The notes beneath the pieces are model-generated. The model was not told where the DNA came from and ran no database searches. It worked only from the letters and a program-made list of their open reading frames with translations. Of a DNA stretch of 64,000 bases, positions 1 through 9,708 are shown one piece after another (the stretch's first letter is position 1; the number at the start of each line of letters is the position of its first letter). This stretch comes from Halichoerus grypus (Eukaryota > Chordata > Mammalia > Carnivora > Phocidae): positions 1 through 64,000 of the forward strand of contig NW_027555056.1 in the NCBI RefSeq assembly GCF_964656455.1, read 5' to 3'. A program made the position numbers and the translations under genes.

Positions 1-3000
1 GTCTCCCCCGATATTACGATATTGAAACCGTCCCCAGGCTCTCAGCCACAGTACCCCCTAAACTGCTTCGCCCACAGAGAGGTCGACGGTAGCTAAAGCT
101 CGGTTTCTCTACTGTGTAGTTTCAAAGAACGCTAGCTATTAGACTTCCATGCAAATGTGGGGCTGCCGTGCTAGCTTGGTCAAACACTTGCGGAGCCGTG
201 TTCTGCCTTTCGCTGGGGCCTGAGTCTCACTCGCAAAATGCTTTGGACTCCCTTGCAGTGCTCTCACGCACGCACACAACAAAATGCTGCCACCCTCAGG
301 AGCAGCTGTTTTAGCTGAAGCACAGGCTCTCAACCGAGTTTTTCCTTCGAGTTCGGTGGCTTCATTTAAGCCTGCACACACACCCTGGGAAACGGTACTA
401 GCCCCGTAACCATGATGTGGGTTGAGAGCTGCCTTCTGTACCGGCCTGTCTCTCCCCCGATATTACGATATTGAAACCGTCCCCAGGCTCTCAGCCACAG
501 TACACCTTAAACTGCTTCGCCCACAGAGAGGTCGACGGTAGCTAAAGCACGGTTTCTCTACAGTGGTGTTTCTTCGAGTTAGAAAGCTAGCCATTAGACT
601 TCCATTCAAAAGTGGGGCCGCAGTCCTAGTTTCATGGAGCAAGTGGGGAGTCGTGTTCTGGCTTCTTCCGGGGCCTGGGTCTCACAAGGAAAATGGTTTT
701 GGACTAACTTGCTGTGCACTCATGCATGCACACCACACAATGCGTCCACCCTGAGGCATGGCTCTTTTAGCCGAAGCAGGAATTCCCTACAGAGTTGTTC
801 CTTTGAGTTAGGTGGTTGGCTTATGGCCTGCAGGCACCCCCGGGGCAAGGGTACTAGCCTCATAAACAAGAGGTCATTTGAGAGCTGCCTTCCGCACCGG
901 CCCTGTTTCTCACTCCATTTCACGTATGGGACCCTTTCCCCGGTCACTCATACACGAGCACCTGCGGCTTCAGGGACGGCAATGTTAGCTAAAGCGCAGT
1001 AACACTACAGCATTGATTCTTGGTGTTAGTAGCCTGGTAGGCGAATGAGCTGCAGCTGGGATTCTTTACAGGCTTGTTTCTTCCCAGGCAGTGTCGAGCA
1101 CATAGCATTCCAAGCACACATGGAGCAGTAGTGTTAGCTTCAGGTAGCAAGAGCTGAGTCCAGAGGTGCCTTCTGCCCGGACCTATTTCTCCCTTGGTTT
1201 CACGTATGGAACCCGTTCCCCTGGTTCTCAGCCACGGTACTCCGTGTAATGCTTCCTCCGTCTAGAGGTCGACGGTAGCTAAAGCACGGTTTCTCTACAG
1301 TGTTGTTTCTTCGAGTTAGAACACTAGGTGTTAGACTTCCATGCAAAAGTGGGGCTGCCGTGCTAGAGTGATGAAACACATGGGGAGTCGTGTTCTGCCT
1401 TTCGCTGGGGCCTGAGTCTCACTCGCAAAAAGCTTTGGACTCCCTTGCAGTGCTCTCACGCACGCACACAACAAAATGCTTCCACTCTCAGGAGCGGCTA
1501 TTTTACCTGCAGCACAGGCTTTCTACCGAGTTTTTCCTTCGAGTTAGGTGGCTGTGTTTAAGCCTGCACACACACCACGGTCAACGGAACTAGCCCCATA
1601 ACCATGTAGTGAGTTGAGAGCTGCCTTCTGTACCGGCCTCTCTCTCCCCCGATATTACGAAATGGAAACCGTCCCCAGGCTCTCAGCCACAGTACACCCT
1701 AAACTGCTTCACCCACAGTGAGGTCGACGGTAGCTAAAGCATGGTTTCTCTAAGTGTTTTTTCTCCGAGTTAGAAAGCTAGCTATTAGACTTCCATGCAA
1801 AAGTGGGGCCGCAGTACTAGCTTCATGGAGCAAGTGGGGAGTCGTGTTCTGGCTTCTTCCGGGGCCTGGGTCTCACAAGGAAAATGGTTTTGGACTCACT
1901 TGCAGTGCGCTCACGCATGCACACAGCAAAATGCGTCCACCCTGAGGCATGGCTCTTTTAGCCGAAGCAGGAATTCCCTACAGAGTTGTTCCTTTGAGTT
2001 AGGTGGTTGGCTTTAGGCCTGCAGGCACCCCCGGGGCAAGGGTACTAGCCTCATAAACCAGAGGTGACTTGAGAGCTGCCTTCCGCACCGGCCTGTTTCT
2101 CACTCCATTTCACGTCTGGGACCCTTTGCCCGGTCTCTCGTACACGAGCACTGTCAAATTCCTCCTGCTTCAGGAACGGCAATGTTAACTCAAGCGCAGT
2201 CACTCTATAGGATTGATTCTTGGTGTTAGTAGCCTGGGAACTAGGCATCCAGGCACACAGGGTACAGCAGTGCTAATCTCCTCAAACAAGAGGTGAGTCG
2301 ACAGCAGCCTTCCTTCCAGGCCTGCTTCTCACTCCGAGTTCCGTTTAGGTTCCATTTCTCATGCTTTCACAAAAACACACAATAGATGAAGTGCACGCTC
2401 AGGAAGGGCGATCTTTGCTGAGGCACGGGTTCTCTACAGTTTTGTTCCTTTGCGTTGCGTGGATGGCACTGAGGACTCCACGCACACACGGGAGAGCCGA
2501 TCTAGTTTCCCGAAACAAGAGTTGAGTCGATAGGTGCCTTCTGCCCATGCTTATTTCTCCCTCCGAATTCTGCTGGGACTCCTTCCCCAGGTTGCACTCA
2601 AGCAGACTTGAAAATGCTGCCACCCTGTGGAGAGGCGAATGAGCTGAAGCTGGGGTTCTTGGGCGGCTTCTTTCTGCCAAATCAGTGTGGAGCCCTTAGC
2701 GTTCCTATGCACACATGGAGCCGAAGTGTTAGCTTCAGGTAACAAGAGCTGAGTCGAGAGGAGCCTTCTGGCCCGGACTCCTTCTCCCTCGGTTTCACGT
2801 AAGGAACCCGTTCCTCAGGCTCTCACCCACGGTAGCCCGGAAAGTGCTTCCTCCCTCAGAGAGGTGGATGGTAGCTAAAGCACGGTTTCTCTACCGTGTT
2901 GTTTCTTCCAGGGAGAACGCTAGCGATTAGACTTCCATGCAAAAGTAGGGCCGCAGTGCTAGCTAAATGAAACACACGGGGAGTCGTGTTCTGCCTTTTG

Positions 3001-3236
3001 CTGGGGCCTGAGTCTCACTCGCAGAAACTTTGGACTCCCTTGCAGTGCTCTCACGCACGCACACAACCAAATGCTTCCACCCTCAGGAGCGGCTGTTTCC
3101 GCTGAAGCACGGATCCTCTACCGTGTTTTTCCTTCGAGTTAGGCGGCTGTGTTTAAGCCTGCACAGACACCCAGGGCAACGGTATTAGCCCCATAACCAT
3201 GATGTGAGTTGAGAGCTGCCCTCTGTACCGGCCTGT
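1..3236. repeat. Unit 1, long form
   Basis: The unit start is set by convention at the window edge; the same bases recur at 3237. This copy has two private indels that cancel in length: an extra c in a c-run at 901-903 and one t missing in a t-run near 2592. Both lie in short homopolymers. It carries c at 354 and c at 2341. Confidence 0.95.
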
Positions 3237-3326
3237 GTCTCCCCCGATATTACGATATTGAAACCGTCCCCAGGCTCTCAGCCACAGTACCCCCTAAACT
3301 GCTTCGCCCACAGAGAGGTCGACGGT

Positions 3327-3548
3327 AGCTAAAGCTCGGTTTCTCTACTGTGTAGTTTCAAAGAACGCTAGCTATTAGACTTCCATGCAAATGTGGGGCT
3401 GCCGTGCTAGCTTGGTCAAACACTTGCGGAGCCGTGTTCTGCCTTTCGCTGGGGCCTGAGTCTCACTCGCAAAATGCTTTGGACTCCCTTGCAGTGCTCT
3501 CACGCACGCACACAACAAAATGCTGCCACCCTCAGGAGCAGCTGTTTT
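3327..3548. repeat. Monomer 1 (class a), reference unit
   Basis: 222 bp. The box is agctaaagctcgg, preceded by the gaggtcgacggt motif typical of class a. It is shorter than the other class-a monomers because the cttcgagtt stretch has shrunk to ttcaaag. It is closest to monomers 7 and 14. Confidence 0.85.
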
Positions 3549-3775
3549 AGCTGAAGCACAGGCTCTCAACCGAGTTTTTCCTTCGAGTTCGGTGGCTTCA
3601 TTTAAGCCTGCACACACACCCTGGGAAACGGTACTAGCCCCGTAACCATGATGTGGGTTGAGAGCTGCCTTCTGTACCGGCCTGTCTCTCCCCCGATATT
3701 ACGATATTGAAACCGTCCCCAGGCTCTCAGCCACAGTACACCTTAAACTGCTTCGCCCACAGAGAGGTCGACGGT
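3549..3775. repeat. Monomer 2 (class b), reference unit
   Basis: 227 bp. The box is agctgaagcacagg, followed by gtggcttcatttaagcc, a CA-rich stretch, cgtaaccatg and ccgatattacg. It is closest to monomers 8 and 15. It carries the c/a site (3590 here) that marks every third unit in much of the array. Confidence 0.85.
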
Positions 3776-4004
3776 AGCTAAAGCACGGTTTCTCTACAGT
3801 GGTGTTTCTTCGAGTTAGAAAGCTAGCCATTAGACTTCCATTCAAAAGTGGGGCCGCAGTCCTAGTTTCATGGAGCAAGTGGGGAGTCGTGTTCTGGCTT
3901 CTTCCGGGGCCTGGGTCTCACAAGGAAAATGGTTTTGGACTAACTTGCTGTGCACTCATGCATGCACACCACACAATGCGTCCACCCTGAGGCATGGCTC
4001 TTTT
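3776..4004. repeat. Monomer 3 (class a), reference unit
   Basis: 229 bp. It pairs with monomer 9 but has scattered differences, such as ccattcaaaag for ccatgcaaaag and actaacttgctg for actcacttgcag. It is absent from short units. Confidence 0.85.
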
Positions 4005-4221
4005 AGCCGAAGCAGGAATTCCCTACAGAGTTGTTCCTTTGAGTTAGGTGGTTGGCTTATGGCCTGCAGGCACCCCCGGGGCAAGGGTACTAGCCTCATA
4101 AACAAGAGGTCATTTGAGAGCTGCCTTCCGCACCGGCCTGTTTCTCACTCCATTTCACGTATGGGACCCTTTCCCCGGTCACTCATACACGAGCACCTGC
4201 GGCTTCAGGGACGGCAATGTT
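4005..4221. repeat. Monomer 4 (class c), reference unit
   Basis: 217 bp. The box is agccgaagcaggaattcc. It pairs with monomer 10, which has about 10 extra bases near its end (ctgtcaaattcctcc against cctgcgg). It is absent from short units. Confidence 0.85.
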
Positions 4222-4282
4222 AGCTAAAGCGCAGTAACACTACAGCATTGATTCTTGGTGTTAGTAGCCTGGTAGGCGAATG
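4222..4282. repeat. Monomer 5 (class d), cut to 61 bp
   Basis: It starts like monomer 11 (caagcgcagt-type box, then gattcttggtgttagtagcc) and after cctggta jumps into aggcgaatgagctg, the lead-in to monomer 13. The matching stretch between boxes 11 and 13 is 456 bp, so about 395 bp, including the whole class-e monomer, is missing. Confidence 0.85.
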
Positions 4283-4511
4283 AGCTGCAGCTGGGATTCT
4301 TTACAGGCTTGTTTCTTCCCAGGCAGTGTCGAGCACATAGCATTCCAAGCACACATGGAGCAGTAGTGTTAGCTTCAGGTAGCAAGAGCTGAGTCCAGAG
4401 GTGCCTTCTGCCCGGACCTATTTCTCCCTTGGTTTCACGTATGGAACCCGTTCCCCTGGTTCTCAGCCACGGTACTCCGTGTAATGCTTCCTCCGTCTAG
4501 AGGTCGACGGT
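4283..4511. repeat. Monomer 6 (class f), reference unit
   Basis: 229 bp. The box is agctgcagctggg. It pairs with monomer 13 through gcacacatggagc, gtgttagcttcaggta and caagagctgagtc. It is absent from short units. Confidence 0.85.
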
Positions 4512-4739
4512 AGCTAAAGCACGGTTTCTCTACAGTGTTGTTTCTTCGAGTTAGAACACTAGGTGTTAGACTTCCATGCAAAAGTGGGGCTGCCGTGCTA
4601 GAGTGATGAAACACATGGGGAGTCGTGTTCTGCCTTTCGCTGGGGCCTGAGTCTCACTCGCAAAAAGCTTTGGACTCCCTTGCAGTGCTCTCACGCACGC
4701 ACACAACAAAATGCTTCCACTCTCAGGAGCGGCTATTTT
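4512..4739. repeat. Monomer 7 (class a), reference unit
   Basis: 228 bp. The box is agctaaagcacggtttctc, preceded by tctagaggtcgacgg. It pairs with monomers 14 and 1. In short units its place is taken by a diverged class-a monomer. Confidence 0.85.
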
Positions 4740-4966
4740 ACCTGCAGCACAGGCTTTCTACCGAGTTTTTCCTTCGAGTTAGGTGGCTGTGTTTAAGCCT
4801 GCACACACACCACGGTCAACGGAACTAGCCCCATAACCATGTAGTGAGTTGAGAGCTGCCTTCTGTACCGGCCTCTCTCTCCCCCGATATTACGAAATGG
4901 AAACCGTCCCCAGGCTCTCAGCCACAGTACACCCTAAACTGCTTCACCCACAGTGAGGTCGACGGT
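4740..4966. repeat. Monomer 8 (class b), reference unit
   Basis: 227 bp. The box has drifted to acctgcagcacagg. It holds the five linked sites (4826, 4875, 4924, 4946, 4954) that tell long-form from short-form haplotypes. Confidence 0.85.
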
Positions 4967-5194
4967 AGCTAAAGCATGGTTTCTCTAAGTGTTTTTTCTC
5001 CGAGTTAGAAAGCTAGCTATTAGACTTCCATGCAAAAGTGGGGCCGCAGTACTAGCTTCATGGAGCAAGTGGGGAGTCGTGTTCTGGCTTCTTCCGGGGC
5101 CTGGGTCTCACAAGGAAAATGGTTTTGGACTCACTTGCAGTGCGCTCACGCATGCACACAGCAAAATGCGTCCACCCTGAGGCATGGCTCTTTT
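4967..5194. repeat. Monomer 9 (class a), reference unit
   Basis: 228 bp. The box is agctaaagcatgg. It is the first monomer of the seven-monomer block shared by long and short units, and a near copy of monomer 3. Confidence 0.85.
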
Positions 5195-5421
5195 AGCCGA
5201 AGCAGGAATTCCCTACAGAGTTGTTCCTTTGAGTTAGGTGGTTGGCTTTAGGCCTGCAGGCACCCCCGGGGCAAGGGTACTAGCCTCATAAACCAGAGGT
5301 GACTTGAGAGCTGCCTTCCGCACCGGCCTGTTTCTCACTCCATTTCACGTCTGGGACCCTTTGCCCGGTCTCTCGTACACGAGCACTGTCAAATTCCTCC
5401 TGCTTCAGGAACGGCAATGTT
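5195..5421. repeat. Monomer 10 (class c), reference unit
   Basis: 227 bp, a near copy of monomer 4, with the agccgaagcaggaattcc box. Confidence 0.85.
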
Positions 5422-5650
5422 AACTCAAGCGCAGTCACTCTATAGGATTGATTCTTGGTGTTAGTAGCCTGGGAACTAGGCATCCAGGCACACAGGGTAC
5501 AGCAGTGCTAATCTCCTCAAACAAGAGGTGAGTCGACAGCAGCCTTCCTTCCAGGCCTGCTTCTCACTCCGAGTTCCGTTTAGGTTCCATTTCTCATGCT
5601 TTCACAAAAACACACAATAGATGAAGTGCACGCTCAGGAAGGGCGATCTT
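5422..5650. repeat. Monomer 11 (class d), reference unit
   Basis: 229 bp. The box is aactcaagcgcag. This is the full-length version of cut monomer 5. It carries the c/a site (gttccg or gttacg) that varies between units. Confidence 0.85.
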
Positions 5651-5877
5651 TGCTGAGGCACGGGTTCTCTACAGTTTTGTTCCTTTGCGTTGCGTGGATG
5701 GCACTGAGGACTCCACGCACACACGGGAGAGCCGATCTAGTTTCCCGAAACAAGAGTTGAGTCGATAGGTGCCTTCTGCCCATGCTTATTTCTCCCTCCG
5801 AATTCTGCTGGGACTCCTTCCCCAGGTTTGCACTCAAGCAGACTTGAAAATGCTGCCACCCTGTGGAGAGGCGAATG
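5651..5877. repeat. Monomer 12 (class e), reference unit
   Basis: 227 bp. The box is tgctgaggcacggg. It has no counterpart in the first half of the long unit and is among the most diverged monomers. Confidence 0.83.
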
Positions 5878-6108
5878 AGCTGAAGCTGGGGTTCTTGGGC
5901 GGCTTCTTTCTGCCAAATCAGTGTGGAGCCCTTAGCGTTCCTATGCACACATGGAGCCGAAGTGTTAGCTTCAGGTAACAAGAGCTGAGTCGAGAGGAGC
6001 CTTCTGGCCCGGACTCCTTCTCCCTCGGTTTCACGTAAGGAACCCGTTCCTCAGGCTCTCACCCACGGTAGCCCGGAAAGTGCTTCCTCCCTCAGAGAGG
6101 TGGATGGT
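5878..6108. repeat. Monomer 13 (class f), reference unit
   Basis: 231 bp. The box is agctgaagctgggg. It is the counterpart of monomer 6. Confidence 0.85.
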
Positions 6109-6335
6109 AGCTAAAGCACGGTTTCTCTACCGTGTTGTTTCTTCCAGGGAGAACGCTAGCGATTAGACTTCCATGCAAAAGTAGGGCCGCAGTGCTAGCT
6201 AAATGAAACACACGGGGAGTCGTGTTCTGCCTTTTGCTGGGGCCTGAGTCTCACTCGCAGAAACTTTGGACTCCCTTGCAGTGCTCTCACGCACGCACAC
6301 AACCAAATGCTTCCACCCTCAGGAGCGGCTGTTTC
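6109..6335. repeat. Monomer 14 (class a), reference unit
   Basis: 227 bp. The box is agctaaagcacgg, preceded by gaggtggatggt rather than gaggtcgacggt. It resembles monomers 1 and 7. Confidence 0.85.
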
Positions 6336-6562
6336 CGCTGAAGCACGGATCCTCTACCGTGTTTTTCCTTCGAGTTAGGCGGCTGTGTTTAAGCCTGCAC
6401 AGACACCCAGGGCAACGGTATTAGCCCCATAACCATGATGTGAGTTGAGAGCTGCCCTCTGTACCGGCCTGTGTCTCCCCCGATATTACGATATTGAAAC
6501 CGTCCCCAGGCTCTCAGCCACAGTACCCCCTAAACTGCTTCGCCCACAGAGAGGTCGACGGT
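6336..6562. repeat. Monomer 15 (class b), spans unit boundary
   Basis: 227 bp. The box is cgctgaagcacgg, followed by what looks like the only ggatcc hexamer of the unit. It runs 90 bp into the next unit because the unit start is set by the window edge. It resembles monomers 2 and 8 and carries the cgagttaggcgg site. Confidence 0.85.
6368..6384 (+). other. CENP-B-box-like 17-mer (near miss)
   Basis: The sequence cttcgagttaggcggct matches eight of the nine core positions of the CENP-B box pattern nTTCGnnnnAnnCGGGn; the last core g is c. It occurs once per unit (first at 3132). In units 7, 16 and 20 a c-to-t change at 22559, 50947 and 62421 destroys the second CpG. The match is suggestive only and may be chance. 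Confidence 0.25.
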
Positions 6563-9500
6563 AGCTAAAGCTCGGTTTCTCTACTGTGTAGTTTCAAAGA
6601 ACGCTAGCTATTAGACTTCCATGCAAATGTGGGGCTGCCGTGCTAGCTTGGTCAAACACTTGCGGAGCCGTGTTCTGCCTTTCGCTGGGGCCTGAGTCTC
6701 ACTCGCAAAATGCTTTGGACTCCCTTGCAGTGCTCTCACGCACGCACACAACAAAATGCTGCCACCCTCAGGAGCAGCTGTTTTAGCTGAAGCACAGGCT
6801 CTCAACCGAGTTTTTCCTTCGAGTTCGGTGGCTTCATTTAAGCCTGCACACACACCCTGGGAAACGGTACTAGCCCCGTAACCATGATGTGGGTTGAGAG
6901 CTGCCTTCTGTACCGGCCTGTCTCTCCCCCGATATTACGATATTGAAACCGTCCCCAGGCTCTCAGCCACAGTACACCTTAAACTGCTTCGCCCACAGAG
7001 AGGTCGACGGTAGCTAAAGCACGGTTTCTCTACAGTGGTGTTTCTTCGAGTTAGAAAGCTAGCCATTAGACTTCCATTCAAAAGTGGGGCCGCAGTCCTA
7101 GTTTCATGGAGCAAGTGGGGAGTCGTGTTCTGGCTTCTTCCGGGGCCTGGGTCTCACAAGGAAAATGGTTTTGGACTAACTTGCTGTGCACTCATGCATG
7201 CACACCACACAATGCGTCCACCCTGAGGCATGGCTCTTTTAGCCGAAGCAGGAATTCCCTACAGAGTTGTTCCTTTGAGTTAGGTGGTTGGCTTATGGCC
7301 TGCAGGCACCCCCGGGGCAAGGGTACTAGCCTCATAAACAAGAGGTCATTTGAGAGCTGCCTTCCGCACCGGCCTGTTTCTCACTCCATTTCACGTATGG
7401 GACCCTTTCCCCGGTCACTCATACACGAGCACCTGCGGCTTCAGGGACGGCAATGTTAGCTAAAGCGCAGTAACACTACAGCATTGATTCTTGGTGTTAG
7501 TAGCCTGGTAGGCGAATGAGCTGCAGCTGGGATTCTTTACAGGCTTGTTTCTTCCCAGGCAGTGTCGAGCACATAGCATTCCAAGCACACATGGAGCAGT
7601 AGTGTTAGCTTCAGGTAGCAAGAGCTGAGTCCAGAGGTGCCTTCTGCCCGGACCTATTTCTCCCTTGGTTTCACGTATGGAACCCGTTCCCCTGGTTCTC
7701 AGCCACGGTACTCCGTGTAATGCTTCCTCCGTCTAGAGGTCGACGGTAGCTAAAGCACGGTTTCTCTACAGTGTTGTTTCTTCGAGTTAGAACACTAGGT
7801 GTTAGACTTCCATGCAAAAGTGGGGCTGCCGTGCTAGAGTGATGAAACACATGGGGAGTCGTGTTCTGCCTTTCGCTGGGGCCTGAGTCTCACTCGCAAA
7901 AAGCTTTGGACTCCCTTGCAGTGCTCTCACGCACGCACACAACAAAATGCTTCCACTCTCAGGAGCGGCTATTTTACCTGCAGCACAGGCTTTCTACCGA
8001 GTTTTTCCTTCGAGTTAGGTGGCTGTGTTTAAGCCTGCACACACACCACGGTCAACGGAACTAGCCCCATAACCATGTAGTGAGTTGAGAGCTGCCTTCT
8101 GTACCGGCCTCTCTCTCCCCCGATATTACGAAATGGAAACCGTCCCCAGGCTCTCAGCCACAGTACACCCTAAACTGCTTCACCCACAGTGAGGTCGACG
8201 GTAGCTAAAGCATGGTTTCTCTAAGTGTTTTTTCTCCGAGTTAGAAAGCTAGCTATTAGACTTCCATGCAAAAGTGGGGCCGCAGTACTAGCTTCATGGA
8301 GCAAGTGGGGAGTCGTGTTCTGGCTTCTTCCGGGGCCTGGGTCTCACAAGGAAAATGGTTTTGGACTCACTTGCAGTGCGCTCACGCATGCACACAGCAA
8401 AATGCGTCCACCCTGAGGCATGGCTCTTTTAGCCGAAGCAGGAATTCCCTACAGAGTTGTTCCTTTGAGTTAGGTGGTTGGCTTTAGGCCTGCAGGCACC
8501 CCCGGGGCAAGGGTACTAGCCTCATAAACCAGAGGTGACTTGAGAGCTGCCTTCCGCACCGGCCTGTTTCTCACTCCATTTCACGTCTGGGACCCTTTGC
8601 CCGGTCTCTCGTACACGAGCACTGTCAAATTCCTCCTGCTTCAGGAACGGCAATGTTAACTCAAGCGCAGTCACTCTATAGGATTGATTCTTGGTGTTAG
8701 TAGCCTGGGAACTAGGCATCCAGGCACACAGGGTACAGCAGTGCTAATCTCCTCAAACAAGAGGTGAGTCGACAGCAGCCTTCCTTCCAGGCCTGCTTCT
8801 CACTCCGAGTTCCGTTTAGGTTCCATTTCTCATGCTTTCACAAAAACACACAATAGATGAAGTGCACGCTCAGGAAGGGCGATCTTTGCTGAGGCACGGG
8901 TTCTCTACAGTTTTGTTCCTTTGCGTTGCGTGGATGGCACTGAGGACTCCACGCACACACGGGAGAGCCGATCTAGTTTCCCGAAACAAGAGTTGAGTCG
9001 ATAGGTGCCTTCTGCCCATGCTTATTTCTCCCTCCGAATTCTGCTGGGACTCCTTCCCCAGGTTTGCACTCAAGCAGACTTGAAAATGCTGCCACCCTGT
9101 GGAGAGGCGAATGAGCTGAAGCTGGGGTTCTTGGGCGGCTTCTTTCTGCCAAATCAGTGTGGAGCCCTTAGCGTTCCTATGCACACATGGAGCCGAAGTG
9201 TTAGCTTCAGGTAACAAGAGCTGAGTCGAGAGGAGCCTTCTGGCCCGGACTCCTTCTCCCTCGGTTTCACGTAAGGAACCCGTTCCTCAGGCTCTCACCC
9301 ACGGTAGCCCGGAAAGTGCTTCCTCCCTCAGAGAGGTGGATGGTAGCTAAAGCACGGTTTCTCTACCGTGTTGTTTCTTCCAGGGAGAACGCTAGCGATT
9401 AGACTTCCATGCAAAAGTAGGGCCGCAGTGCTAGCTAAATGAAACACACGGGGAGTCGTGTTCTGCCTTTTGCTGGGGCCTGAGTCTCACTCGCAGAAAC

Positions 9501-9708
9501 TTTGGACTCCCTTGCAGTGCTCTCACGCACGCACACAACCAAATGCTTCCACCCTCAGGAGCGGCTGTTTCCGCTGAAGCACGGATCCTCTACCGTGTTT
9601 TTCCTTCGAGTTAGGCGGCTGTGTTTAAGCCTGCACAGACACCCAGGGCAACGGTATTAGCCCCATAACCATGATGTGAGTTGAGAGCTGCCCTCTGTAC
9701 CGGCCTGT
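6473..9708. repeat. Unit 3, long form
   Basis: It looks identical to unit 2 as far as I can read, with long-form alleles throughout. It pairs with unit 12 in super-repeat copy B. Confidence 0.94.

Larger units (their letters stand above)
3237..6472. repeat. Unit 2, long form, reference copy
   Basis: This unit has no private indel and is used here as the reference for the monomer map. Fifteen monomer boxes lie at 3327, 3549, 3776, 4005, 4222, 4283, 4512, 4740, 4967, 5195, 5422, 5651, 5878, 6109 and 6336. Successive spacings are 222-231 bp except 217 and 61 around the cut monomer. Long-form alleles are t at 4826, c at 4875, a at 4924, a at 4946 and t at 4954. Confidence 0.96.

Noticed and set aside
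634..1002. 122-codon open reading frame, the longest in the window, as a possible gene
   Set aside because: It spans two satellite monomers, its end changes from 122 to 117 codons through one inserted c compared with all other units, and other frames on both strands are equally open. The composition shows no domain or signal I recognise.
3133..3145. Telomere-like ttagg motifs in gagttaggtgg
   Set aside because: They are single occurrences inside monomers and never run in tandem.
1..3236. D4Z4-like macrosatellite (similar 3.2-3.3 kb unit length)
   Set aside because: D4Z4 units carry a long homeobox reading frame and are much richer in GC. No long frame is present here and the internal 228-bp monomer structure is different.
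5634..5981. 115-codon minus-strand reading frame repeated in nearly every unit
   Set aside because: Its conservation follows from near-identity of the units, not from selection on the protein. Unit 1 breaks it with a missing t, and a overlapping plus-strand frame is open over the same bases.
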